Both the position numbers and the translations under genes were made by a program. A stretch of DNA of 64,000 nt from Bacteroidota bacterium (GTDB lineage: Bacteria > Bacteroidota > Bacteroidia > B-17B0 > Aurantibacillaceae). The notes below the pieces were generated by a model. That model was not told the origin of the DNA, did no database searches, and saw only the letters and a program-made list of their open reading frames with translations. This document shows positions 16,368-25,057 of the stretch, piece after piece (positions within the stretch are counted from its first letter, which is position 1; each line of letters begins with the position of its first letter). Where the stretch lies: contig JAFDYI010000008.1 of assembly GCA_018267475.1 (NCBI GenBank), forward strand, positions 68,121-132,120, written 5' to 3'.

Positions 16368-18923
16368 TTATAAATTATCTTGCCATAATTTTTGCTTAGG
16401 TATCTTCATGGTATTTAAGGCCGAGGTTTTTAAGTTAAAAGTAATGGTATATTGTTTAGAGTAGCCAAAGGGCACCCAGGTAAGGCGCGCCTCCCAACAA
16501 CGCAAATCTCGGTAAATAGTAAAATTGGTGTAACTCAAGTTTTTATTTTTAAAATCGTAACCGGTGGTAATGTTTATTTTCCACATGGGAGTTGGCATCA
16601 GGCTAAAACTGGCTGTTAAATTTTGACTATACGCATTAGGGGTAGCGCTAAGGTTGGGCGAGGCAAGGGCGCTGAGCGACGGGTTTTTGTTATATACCAA
16701 ATTATATCCCATGCTTACCGTAAAAGGTTGCTTGCTGTCTTTAAAAGCTTTGAAGTGCGAGTTATTTAAATTTCCATTAACCGAAAAATTATAATTTGTT
16801 AGGCGCGGCGCTCCTAAAGTATCGCTGCGTTGGTTGTTGATATTGAGTTTGTATGGATCAAAGGCAGCGGTGTACATAACGGTAATAATATTTTTTATAA
16901 AAGAGGTACGTGCCGATAGATTTAACAGACTCCACTTGTTTGTTTTTGCCGCCACGTTGTAACTCCCAAAAATACTCAACATTTGTAATAAAGGTATTTT
17001 TTTGTAGGATACGCTGGTATCGGTTTTTTGCCTCACCTTGGCATCAAAGGTATTGTTTATATTAAAGTTGATAGAGCCGCTTTGCGGCCCTGCCGGTCCG
17101 CCAAACATGCTGTTTTGAAAGCGAGAGTAATAGGTGTAAACCGGCATATTATTAGCATCAATACCGGTTTGTATTTTTTGAAAAAACGAATGAGAGTCTT
17201 GCATATCAGGGTGGTAAGCAAAGCCCACCGTAGGAATAATTTGATGCCGTATTTGCTTTAACCATTTTGATTTGAATACGTAATCGCCATATACTTTGGA
17301 GCTTAAATTAGCTTGGTAGTTTTGGTCGTAAGCAAACGCATACATAGGATCTTTTCTAATAAACGAACTAACGGTATTGCTGCTGGCATCGTAATGTGTT
17401 TCGGTAGTTTGAAAAGAAGTGTATTGCTGAAACGAAGCCGAAGGCGTAAGAATAAAATACTTTAAAAAACTAATGTTGGTAGCAATGGGCACGCTCTGTT
17501 GCCAACCGTATTGTATTTGGTTAATACCTTGTGGCTTAAACAAAATAGAATCGTAAGTGTTGGCGCTTACTTTGGTTTGCAAGGTATAATCTACATGCAA
17601 TTGGTCTAACCATTTGTTTTTATTGCGCGGCACCGATTTTTTAAATGGATATAAGCGGTTAATAGCAAAGGTAAGCTGGGGTGCATCTATTTGAATGGCG
17701 TGTGTACTTAGGTTCTGACTGCTTCTTAAACCAAAATTAAGCATAGCAAAACGATAGGTTTTAGCATACATAACCGAAGATAGTAAGGTACTGGCGGTGT
17801 ACATAGCAGCCGATTGGTTGTTGTACTTGCTAAAATTAGGTGAACCCGCATTTACGCTAGCCGAAAAACGCACGGTGGGATTGTTTTTATTATCCTGCGT
17901 GTGCGTCCAGTTAATTCTAAAATTATTGTTGGTGTAATAATAATTGGGGGTGCCGGGCAAATGGTTTTCCGGTATGCCTGATACAAAGTGAGAAAAGCCT
18001 ATGTTAAGCGAGCCGCTATATTTGTAATTTACTTTATAGCGCAGCATGGGTTCGCTTATTCCGGTAGAGGCATTAAGCGCCCAGTTGCCGCTTGAGTAGT
18101 AATTGGCAAAAAGCGTTACATGCACCTTATCGTTTATGGGCATAAAAAAACCTAAGTTTTGCATAAAAAAACCCTGCGAAGCCGAATATCCAAAAGTAGG
18201 AATGATGATGCCTCGCTTTGATTTTTCTTTTTTTACATTGGGAAAAAAACCAAAAGGCAGACCTGCCGGCAACGGAATGTTGGATACCTCTACAAAAACA
18301 GGGCCGGTAATAATTTTATCGTTAGGTATGATTTTGGCTTTGCTGGCACGAAAATAAATCATACCGTCTTCAAACTGACAGGGAATGCATTTCATGCGTT
18401 TTAAATACATTATATTGTTGCTGTCTTTTTTTACTTGCTCGCCATACACATACATTTCTTGTTGTTTTGTTAGCAGCCCATAAATTTTTCCTTTTTTAGT
18501 TTGAAAATTATATACCATTTTCTGACTTCTCATTTGGTCGGCTCCTTGTTTAAACTCGGGTGTGCCTTGCATCACCCCTGCACTGTCGGGCATACCGGTA
18601 GCTGTAATAAGGTGGCTGTTGTTATCAATTTCTATGTAATCTGCTTTTAGGTCAAAATCTTGATAATGCACGGTAGCTTTTCCAAAAAGGTATATTTTTT
18701 TGTTTTCAGCTTCCATGCGAATAGAATCTTCTGCCGTATAATCTACCTTGCTATCAAGAGCTGTCTCTTCATCGTTAGCACTAAGAGTATCTATGGACTT
18801 TCTCAGCGTATCGGCGCTGCGTTTTAAGCTATCGGGCGGAAGAGAAAAAAAAGAATGTGCTTGAGCTCCGTTTATTAACAAAACATAATGAAAAACTATT
18901 AGTATGACGTATTTTTTACTCAA
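16368..18923 (-). CDS. lptD: LPS-assembly outer-membrane protein LptD-like
   Basis: 851 residues with a signal peptide (MSKKYVILIVFHYVLLINGAQA). The N-terminal jellyroll (OstA/LptA-like) domain, residues about 55-230, is recognisable in DSIRMEAENKKIYLFGKATVHYQDFDLKADYIEID and MVYNFQTKKGKIYGLLTKQQEMYVYGE. A large barrel follows, rich in alternating aromatic strands and YxxN loops. It inserts lipopolysaccharide into the outer leaflet, working with the Lpt bridge. The conserved pre-barrel segment here reads MKCIPCQFEDGMIYFRASKAKII, with a CxxC pair. It diverges from the amidase gene at 18981, with start codons only about 60 bp apart. Confidence 0.88.
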   Translation of the reverse strand: MSKKYVILIVFHYVLLINGAQAHSFFSLPPDSLKRSADTLRKSIDTLSANDEETALDSKVDYTAEDSIRMEAENKKIYLFGKATVHYQDFDLKADYIEIDNNSHLITATGMPDSAGVMQGTPEFKQGADQMRSQKMVYNFQTKKGKIYGLLTKQQEMYVYGEQVKKDSNNIMYLKRMKCIPCQFEDGMIYFRASKAKIIPNDKIITGPVFVEVSNIPLPAGLPFGFFPNVKKEKSKRGIIIPTFGYSASQGFFMQNLGFFMPINDKVHVTLFANYYSSGNWALNASTGISEPMLRYKVNYKYSGSLNIGFSHFVSGIPENHLPGTPNYYYTNNNFRINWTHTQDNKNNPTVRFSASVNAGSPNFSKYNNQSAAMYTASTLLSSVMYAKTYRFAMLNFGLRSSQNLSTHAIQIDAPQLTFAINRLYPFKKSVPRNKNKWLDQLHVDYTLQTKVSANTYDSILFKPQGINQIQYGWQQSVPIATNISFLKYFILTPSASFQQYTSFQTTETHYDASSNTVSSFIRKDPMYAFAYDQNYQANLSSKVYGDYVFKSKWLKQIRHQIIPTVGFAYHPDMQDSHSFFQKIQTGIDANNMPVYTYYSRFQNSMFGGPAGPQSGSINFNINNTFDAKVRQKTDTSVSYKKIPLLQMLSIFGSYNVAAKTNKWSLLNLSARTSFIKNIITVMYTAAFDPYKLNINNQRSDTLGAPRLTNYNFSVNGNLNNSHFKAFKDSKQPFTVSMGYNLVYNKNPSLSALASPNLSATPNAYSQNLTASFSLMPTPMWKINITTGYDFKNKNLSYTNFTIYRDLRCWEARLTWVPFGYSKQYTITFNLKTSALNTMKIPKQKLWQDNL

Positions 18924-18934
18924 AATCTATAAAA

Positions 18935-18961
18935 TATCTTTGTAAATCACGTGCAAAGCTA
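18935..18961. promoter_or_regulatory. overlapping divergent -7 boxes for amidase and lptD
   Basis: Plus strand TATCTTTG at 18935-18942 serves the amidase. Minus strand TAGCTTTG at 18961-18954 serves lptD. Both match TAnnTTTG. Because the rightward box lies to the left of the leftward box, the two predicted start sites fall in nearly the same place (around 18948). I see no strong -33 element for either. Confidence 0.45.
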
Positions 18962-18980
18962 TAAAAATTGCCCTAAGCCT

Positions 18981-20813
18981 ATGATATGGCAACCTAAACA
19001 TATACATTTTATATCAGCAATACTGCTTTTTTTCTTATTGTGCAGTGCCGATGTACCAAAAACCACGCCAAAAGGAGTAAAAACGATTGTAATAGATGCT
19101 GGACATGGAGGAAAAGACCCCGGCTGCAACGGCAGCAGTCAGCTAGAAAAAAATGTGGCACTGGGTATTGCCTTAAAATTGGGTGAACTAATAGAGAAAA
19201 AAATGCCGGAAGTAAAAGTAATTTACACCCGCAAAACCGACGAGTTTGTAGAGCTGGAAGAGCGCGCCCAAATTGCTAACCGAAACGAAGCCGATTTGTT
19301 TATTTCTATACACTGCAACGCCGCCTCCAAATACGATTTTTACAAAGATAAACACGGAAAAATACACTACAAAACCTACAAAGATAAGCGCGGAAAAATT
19401 CGTAAGATAGAGGTACACAACCCCAAACCCTTTGGCAGCGCCACCTACGTAATGGGTATATCCAACGAAAAAGGAAAACTAAATACCGCCAAGCGCGAAA
19501 ACGCCTCTATGCTACTGGAAGATAATTACCAAAAAACATACAACGGCTTTGACCCCCAAAGCGATGAAGCTTATATCATTATGAGTTTGTGGACGGGCGC
19601 CTTTGTGGAACAAAGTGCCGACTTAGCCTCCAAAATTCAAAAAGAATATGTGCGCAAAGCCGGCCGAATAGATAAAGGCGTGCAGCGACAAAGCATTTGG
19701 GTATTGTGGCGCACCGCCATGCCCAGCGTACTTACCGAAGTAGGTTTTTTAACCAACCCCGAAGAAGAGAAATTTTTAGGCTCGGATAAAGGGCAGCAAT
19801 ACATGGCCTCAGCTCTATTCAGAGCTATCAGAACCTATAAAGATACGCAAGAAGGATTGAACAAAAAATACGACGATGAGATAGAAAAACAAGAGCCACT
19901 AACAAACGAAAACCTATCTAAAGGAAATAAAAGCGACGAAAACAACGGCGATACAACCCAAATAGCCGATGATGCTAACGAGGAATTGTACAACGGTTTT
20001 ATAAAAGAGGCCGATGAACATTTTAAAACAAAAAAATACGAAGATGCCTTAATGAAATACCAAAAATGCAACGATTTAAAACCCGAAGAACGATACCCTT
20101 TGGCAAAAATAGAAGAATGTAACAAAAAAATATCCGAACAAAAAAACGGCCAAAACCAACAAGAACAACAACAAAAAGAAACACAAAACAAATACCAATC
20201 ACTCCTCAATTCAGCCGATAAATTAGCGGCACAAAAAAACTGGAACGCCGCAATAGCACAATACCAACAAGCCTCCGATTTGTTTCCGGAAAACCCATAT
20301 CCTAAAGAAAAAATAAAAGAAATGGATAAAAACAACGCCGATGAAAAGCAGCGTTTAAAAGAAAAAGAAGAAAAATATTATCAAGACCTTATTAAAAAAA
20401 GACAAGAAAAAGCCCGCGCCGACTCTTTAGCATCGTTAAAAAAAATAAAAACCGACAGCACCAAGATAAGCGCAGCCGATATGGCCAATAGCTACAAAGG
20501 CAAAACGCCTAAAAAAGAAAACACAAACACCGAAGGAGGAACTGTTATTTTTTGTGTACAATTTGCGATGAGCGAAACCGAGCCAAACTTAAAAGCCGAT
20601 AAATACAAAAACATAGAAAACAGCAACTATTACAAAGCAGGCTCTATCTTTAAAATAACAGCCGGCTCGTTCTCTAAACCCAATGATGCTATTGCCCTGC
20701 AAAATAAAATGAGGCAAGAGGGGTATAAAGATTGTTTTGTAATTGCTTTAAAAAACGGGAAACGTATAGACTTTAAAGAGGCTGCCAAACAAGTAGAAAC
20801 AAACGAAAATTAA
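18981..20813 (+). CDS. N-acetylmuramoyl-L-alanine amidase with C-terminal SPOR-like domain
   Basis: 610 residues from the ATG at 18981; a GTG at 18951 is possible but lies almost on the predicted transcription start. A signal peptide is followed by an Amidase_3 domain (about residues 34-285) with zinc ligands His42 (DAGHGG), Glu56 (SQLEKNV) and His111 (SIHCNA), and the catalytic Glu in LTEVGFLTNPEEE. A charged insert with two YKDK(H/R)GKI units interrupts the domain after His111. Two TPR-like repeats (YEDALMKYQKCNDLKPEERYP and NAAIAQYQQASDLFPENPYP) sit in a Lys/Gln/Glu-rich middle part. The end is SPOR-like (FKITAGSFSKPNDAIALQNKMRQEGY), a septal peptidoglycan-binding fold. It cleaves the stem peptide from glycan, probably at division. 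Confidence 0.93.
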   Translation: MIWQPKHIHFISAILLFFLLCSADVPKTTPKGVKTIVIDAGHGGKDPGCNGSSQLEKNVALGIALKLGELIEKKMPEVKVIYTRKTDEFVELEERAQIANRNEADLFISIHCNAASKYDFYKDKHGKIHYKTYKDKRGKIRKIEVHNPKPFGSATYVMGISNEKGKLNTAKRENASMLLEDNYQKTYNGFDPQSDEAYIIMSLWTGAFVEQSADLASKIQKEYVRKAGRIDKGVQRQSIWVLWRTAMPSVLTEVGFLTNPEEEKFLGSDKGQQYMASALFRAIRTYKDTQEGLNKKYDDEIEKQEPLTNENLSKGNKSDENNGDTTQIADDANEELYNGFIKEADEHFKTKKYEDALMKYQKCNDLKPEERYPLAKIEECNKKISEQKNGQNQQEQQQKETQNKYQSLLNSADKLAAQKNWNAAIAQYQQASDLFPENPYPKEKIKEMDKNNADEKQRLKEKEEKYYQDLIKKRQEKARADSLASLKKIKTDSTKISAADMANSYKGKTPKKENTNTEGGTVIFCVQFAMSETEPNLKADKYKNIENSNYYKAGSIFKITAGSFSKPNDAIALQNKMRQEGYKDCFVIALKNGKRIDFKEAAKQVETNEN

Positions 20814-20821
20814 ACAAAAAA

Positions 20822-20840
20822 CCCCACCTTGCTGGTGAGG
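20822..20840. terminator. hairpin between convergent amidase and hypothetical gene
   Basis: A 7-bp stem (CCCCACC with GGTGAGG, one mismatch) with an A-run on one side and CTCTTTG on the other. It is a weak but well placed terminator candidate. Confidence 0.4.
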
Positions 20841-20898
20841 CTCTTTGAGAAAAGCAGTCTTAAAGTTTAACCCTTATAAAAAACAATAAACCACTTTA

Positions 20899-21327
20899 TT
20901 AGTTAAGCGAAAGAGGCGGTATTTTCCCTTCTTTCAACAACTCGCTGCATTTCTTTTTATGTGCTTCAAAATTACCAAAAGCAAGCGCGTCTAACATTTC
21001 TTGACGTGTCATTTTTGGGTTTTTTAATTTCTTACGAATCTCATCTCCGCAACGATCTACAAAGTGTTCAAAACGTTGAGGCGCCCATCGGTACTCCTGG
21101 CGTGCATCCACGATAAACTCAAGCGGAAGCTCCCCTTCAATTTTTGCTTTTACCTCTAAACCATCGTAAACCTTAGGCAACTTACGATTATCAAACACAA
21201 AGGGTTTGGATATCATAATAACATGCTTTTTGCGCTTAGGGTCTATCAACGAAAGCCCTTGAAAACGCAAGCCTTCCTTGGTTAGCGTTTGAAATTTTTT
21301 TTGAAAATGATTTAAAACCTCGAACAT
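20899..21327 (-). CDS. conserved hypothetical protein, 142 aa
   Basis: 142 residues with no signal peptide or membrane segment. The N-terminal half is strand-rich (FQGLSLIDPKRKKHVIMISKPFVFDNRKLPKVYDGLEVKAKIEGELP). The C-terminal half is helical and basic (RFEHFVDRCGDEIRKKLKNPKMTRQEMLDALAFGNFEAHKKKCSELL). I do not recognise the family. Strong charge alternation and clean termination support a real gene. It has its own -7 box at 21364 and is followed by a convergent amidase. Confidence 0.7.
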   Translation of the reverse strand: MFEVLNHFQKKFQTLTKEGLRFQGLSLIDPKRKKHVIMISKPFVFDNRKLPKVYDGLEVKAKIEGELPLEFIVDARQEYRWAPQRFEHFVDRCGDEIRKKLKNPKMTRQEMLDALAFGNFEAHKKKCSELLKEGKIPPLSLN

Positions 21328-21673
21328 GACTTTGTTTTTATAAAAATGTTTTTTTTACCGTAACAAAGGTATTAACTTTTTATCAACAAAAAGAGCAATT
21401 AAACCGTAAAAAAAGCGCTTTAGTCTAATTTAAGACTCCTTATTTGTTTTTCATAAACTGTTTAAATGCTGTTAAAAAAAGGTTTATTTCTTGTTAAAAA
21501 AATTGTTAAAAATTTTTTCTTAAAATCATAGTAAACTGATAATCATATTATTATACTAAAATACGTTTTTAACAAAAAGGTTCGTAAACAACAAAAAAAA
21601 CTGTCCTTGTTGAAAAGTATTTTCTTCTTGCTTTTTCAAGCAACAAGAAAAACCTGTTTTTTTAGGATGCCGA
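21328..21673. other. 346-bp A/T-rich intergenic region
   Basis: No gene is visible. It carries TACCTTTG on the minus strand at 21371-21364, a -7 box for the gene at 20899. It holds several GTTAAAAA runs, one inside a 15-mer (CGTTTTTAACAAAAA at 21563-21577) shared with the 29-bp element at 38453 and 51702. An imperfect hairpin around 21628-21655 (TTCTTGCTT facing AAGCAACAAGAA) could end the DnaJ-domain transcript. Confidence 0.5.
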
Positions 21674-22180
21674 TTAGGGTGTGTTTTTTTCTTGGGCAGC
21701 CTCCCTTGGCGCTTTGTGGTGATGCAAAGCGGGCTTTTCATACAAATGCAAAAGAAGTAACAGTAATGCAATGGATATAGGAATGCTGATGAGTAAGTAC
21801 ATCAGCTCTCTGTTATTAGTTTTAGGGGCTGCAGGGGCTGCGGCATACACCGGTTCTTTTTTAGGATAATGCTCTTGATAGTAATTTCTATACTTTAAAT
21901 CCGGCTCGTGAAAAGTATATGTTTTTTGTTTTTTTGCAGAAGGGGCACGCGAGGTTGCAACAGACGTATGGGTTTGATAGTTTTTTTTGTAATCGTATTT
22001 TTTGCGTTTGGCTGGGTCTATCAGCGTTTCGTAAGCTTCTTTTATTTGCTTAAATTTTTCTTCGGCAAGTGGATTTTTATCGGGGTGGTACAGCTTGGCT
22101 AAGCGCCTGTAGGCTGCTTTTATATCGGCCTGTGTAGCTGTTGCGGATATTTGCAAAATATGATAAAAATCAGTCGTCAT
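21674..22180 (-). CDS. J-domain membrane protein
   Basis: 168 residues. The J domain (residues about 4-66) is complete: [60 protein letters not shown], including the HPD tripeptide that stimulates DnaK ATPase. There is no G/F-rich or zinc-finger region. Instead a Pro/Ala-rich linker leads to one transmembrane helix ([22 protein letters not shown]) near the C-terminus. It is therefore a membrane-tethered class C co-chaperone that presumably recruits DnaK. It is separated from the upstream lipoprotein gene by a strong terminator. Confidence 0.9.
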   Translation of the reverse strand: MTTDFYHILQISATATQADIKAAYRRLAKLYHPDKNPLAEEKFKQIKEAYETLIDPAKRKKYDYKKNYQTHTSVATSRAPSAKKQKTYTFHEPDLKYRNYYQEHYPKKEPVYAAAPAAPKTNNRELMYLLISIPISIALLLLLLHLYEKPALHHHKAPREAAQEKNTP

Positions 22181-22190
22181 GACTAAGAAA

Positions 22191-22215
22191 AAACCCTCAC
22201 ATTTTGTGAGGGTTT
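22191..22215 (-). terminator. intrinsic terminator after the peptide-binding lipoprotein gene
   Basis: A perfect 10-bp stem (22191-22200 with 22206-22215) with a 5-base loop, followed on the minus strand by a T-run. It begins just after the stop at 22220. Confidence 0.85.
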
Positions 22216-22219
22216 GCGT

Positions 22220-23950
22220 TTATTTGGTTTTGCTTGTATCGGCTTTTGCTTTTATATACACATCGGCCAGATTGCGATACAGCAACTGATTGCTGTGTGC
22301 GTTTTGCACATCGGCTTGCACAATGCGGTAGTTGCCATCGTACCAAAGGGGCATAATAGGCGCGTCGTTCATTAACTGCTGCTCGGCTTTCATAAAGTGG
22401 GCGTAGCTGCTGTCTTTATTTACGGCATCTCTTCCCATTTCAAAATACGTATCAAAAGTTTTGTTTTTATATCGAATGGTATTGATGTATGATTTTTGCG
22501 CGGTATCTTTAGGTACGTTAGCCCCATAAAACACATTTAAAAACGATTCGGGACTTGGGTAATCGGCTACCCACGAGTCGCGTACTATATCGGCACGCCC
22601 ACTTTGGGCTAATTCTACTTTTTTAGCAAAAGGCATTACTTCAAAATCCACGTTTACGTTTAAGTTTTCTAATAATTCTTTTTGAATTTCTACTACTACG
22701 TTGGTATGGCGGGCGCCTCCGCTGTTTAAAATAATTTTAGCAGTAGGAAAAGCCCTGCCGTTAGGGTATCCCGCTTGGGCTAATAGTTTTTTAGCTTCCA
22801 CTACGCTGTAATCGTACCCATGTATTTTAGTAATATCGTAGCCCGGAAAAGTAGAGGGGGTAATACCGTGTATAGCCGGTCCGTAGGCCTGCCCGTGCAG
22901 CACATCATCTACAATTTTTTTACGGTTAATAGCTAAGTTAAAAGCCTTGCGCACCATGGGATTGTCAAAGGGTGGGCGGCTGATATTGAATGAGTAATAC
23001 TGGGTAATCATTTCGGGCATATTTTCTAATACATATTTGGGTGGGCGGTTTTGAAAATCTTGTATGCCATTTTCTACCATATCTTTTACCGATTGTGAAG
23101 GAAGCGAATATACAATATCCAATTTCCCTGCTTTAAACATGCTGAGTTCTTCGTCTTTGGAAGGAACAATATATACCATTACCGAATCTAAAAAAGGTAA
23201 TTGATTTCCTAATGAATCGAATAGGTAGTAATGAGGGTTTCGGGTAAGTACGGTTTGGGTTTTGTCCGAACTTTTTTCGTTAAACACAAAAGCACCGGCT
23301 CCTACTTTTACCTCTTTGCCGTATTTTTCTACGGCTTCTTTGGGTACTACGCCGCACACGGGCGAGGCCAATATATTTAAGAATACCGAGCTGGGGTGCA
23401 CCAAAGTTATTTCCAGTGTATAGTCGTCAAGGTCTTTTACGCCTTCCAAATTGCCTGTGCCTTCGTTGTAGCTGTTGGCTCCTTTTACCCTATCTTTAAA
23501 GGTACTTAAAAAAGCACTGTTTTTGCATACTTGTTCAAACGAGTATTTAAAATCGCTGGCTTTTACCTCTCTTCCTTTTCCATTGGCAAAACAACTATTG
23601 TCGTGAAACAGAACGCCTTTACGCAAATGAAAGGTGTATTTGGTGCCGCTGGGGTCTATTTCCCATTTTTCGGCAATGGCGGGTGCAACCTGAAGGGTTC
23701 TATTATTTAAACGCACCAAGCCATCGTACAGCTGGGTAGCAATAAAAGCAGAAGATACATCAATAATAGAGGCCGGGTTTAAGCCTGAGTAGGTTTCGCC
23801 CTCGGCTACACGCAGGCAGCCTCCATATACGCGCCCTCCCTTAGCCTCGGCGTGGGTTGTACTTTCTGTATTATTCGATTGTTTTTTATCTCCGCCACAA
23901 GAGCTTAAAATAAGGGCAGAAAACAAAGTTGCTAAAGATATTTTCTTCAT
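22220..23950 (-). CDS. ABC transporter substrate-binding lipoprotein, peptide/SBP_bac_5 family
   Basis: 576 residues from MKKISLATLFSALILSSCGG (ATG at 23950; seven upstream residues in the same frame do not fit a lipoprotein signal). The lipobox LSSC marks a lipoprotein. The family 5 solute-binding fold is recognised by GLNPASIIDVSSAFIATQLYDGLVRLN, IAEKWEIDPSGTKYTFHLRKGVLFHDN, ASDFKYSFEQV, NMPEMITQYYSFNISRPPFDNPMVRKAFNLAINRKKIV and SWVADYPSPESFLNVFYG. It would bind oligopeptides or a related ligand on the outer face of the inner membrane. No permease or ATPase gene is adjacent, so its partner must be elsewhere. Confidence 0.92.
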   Translation of the reverse strand: MKKISLATLFSALILSSCGGDKKQSNNTESTTHAEAKGGRVYGGCLRVAEGETYSGLNPASIIDVSSAFIATQLYDGLVRLNNRTLQVAPAIAEKWEIDPSGTKYTFHLRKGVLFHDNSCFANGKGREVKASDFKYSFEQVCKNSAFLSTFKDRVKGANSYNEGTGNLEGVKDLDDYTLEITLVHPSSVFLNILASPVCGVVPKEAVEKYGKEVKVGAGAFVFNEKSSDKTQTVLTRNPHYYLFDSLGNQLPFLDSVMVYIVPSKDEELSMFKAGKLDIVYSLPSQSVKDMVENGIQDFQNRPPKYVLENMPEMITQYYSFNISRPPFDNPMVRKAFNLAINRKKIVDDVLHGQAYGPAIHGITPSTFPGYDITKIHGYDYSVVEAKKLLAQAGYPNGRAFPTAKIILNSGGARHTNVVVEIQKELLENLNVNVDFEVMPFAKKVELAQSGRADIVRDSWVADYPSPESFLNVFYGANVPKDTAQKSYINTIRYKNKTFDTYFEMGRDAVNKDSSYAHFMKAEQQLMNDAPIMPLWYDGNYRIVQADVQNAHSNQLLYRNLADVYIKAKADTSKTK

Positions 23951-24082
23951 ATAAACACGCATTAAATGCACCTACAATAATACGGCTTTATTTAAGAATA
24001 AACAAATTTTTTAGACAGAGTACGTTTCTTTATCGCTCGTTTTTAAGGCATACTATTCTTTATCCAAAAAAGCAACCCTATT

Positions 24083-25015
24083 TTAGTTTTTCCAACTACT
24101 TACAAAGTGGCAATGGCTTTTAGCTATCTCCTCAAGCGGATAAGGGGTAAAAATATGGGAAAGCCGTATTGATTTTAATTCCTCTATATTCCCTGCTCTA
24201 TACGATTCTTCTATAATGGGAATTTTTAAATCTTGGTATATTTTTTTGTAATCGTATATCCTTATTCTACTTTGAGGCTGAATAGAGTTATCTATCCATT
24301 TCCATGCGGTATTCGAAAATTGCAAAAAATGGTATATATTGATGGATTTGTCAAAATGAGCAAAATGGTCAGACATATCAATAAAGTGCGACATTACCCC
24401 ACCCTCTTTCTTTACCACCCTGGCAAATTCTTTTAATATCGGTATTAAAATATCAGGATAGATATGCTCAAATGTATTATTTGAATTTACCAAATCAATA
24501 GAATTATCTGGCAATGAGAGCGTTCTCGCATCTTCTACAAGATATACAATATGTAACTTTTGCAATATTTCTTGCAAGGAAAGAACGTTGTAGTTTTCGA
24601 TAATGTGATTAATAGTCTCAAATCTTTCTGGTATTACAGATATATAGTGAGCTAATCGTCCTGTTTTTTGGGCTTCAATAAATTTCAACAAAGTAGTCTG
24701 CAAACGCTCTTTTGAAGTAAGGAAGGATATATCAACCGAATATGTTTTTCCTGCTCCTATCAAGAAAAAACTGATAGGTACAATAGGATACCAACCCGTT
24801 CCAATTTCTAAACAAACATTTGGTATCTTATTTTCGGTGTATTTTTGAAAGCTTTTTATATGCACTTGGGCGTGCTCCAATCTATCATAAAAGTATTCAT
24901 CAGAAAGATACACTCCTTTTGTTATATATTTTTGAAAAATGTAATTAATCTTATGATTAAAGGGTAAGTACGATATTGTTTTTTGAACTACCGCTTTTAA
25001 AAGCCATTTTTTCAT
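24083..25015 (-). CDS. class I SAM-dependent methyltransferase
   Basis: 310 residues with a Rossmann methyltransferase core. Motif I is VCLEIGTGWYPIVP. The post-I acidic strand TYSVDIS follows, then a VEDARTLSLPDNSIDLVNSNNTFEHI segment matching motifs III-IV of Methyltransf_11 and the helix PILKEFARVVKKEGGVMSHFIDMSDH. The N-terminal 80 residues are helical and basic. The acceptor is unknown; many similar proteins act on sugars or small metabolites. By eye the gene is richer in A/T than its neighbours, and it sits alone between PBP1A and the peptide-binding lipoprotein, so recent transfer is possible. Confidence 0.8.
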   Translation of the reverse strand: MKKWLLKAVVQKTISYLPFNHKINYIFQKYITKGVYLSDEYFYDRLEHAQVHIKSFQKYTENKIPNVCLEIGTGWYPIVPISFFLIGAGKTYSVDISFLTSKERLQTTLLKFIEAQKTGRLAHYISVIPERFETINHIIENYNVLSLQEILQKLHIVYLVEDARTLSLPDNSIDLVNSNNTFEHIYPDILIPILKEFARVVKKEGGVMSHFIDMSDHFAHFDKSINIYHFLQFSNTAWKWIDNSIQPQSRIRIYDYKKIYQDLKIPIIEESYRAGNIEELKSIRLSHIFTPYPLEEIAKSHCHFVSSWKN

Positions 25016-25057
25016 ATCACTGTGCTATTAGTTGCATTTTTAAAATTATTTTTTTTA

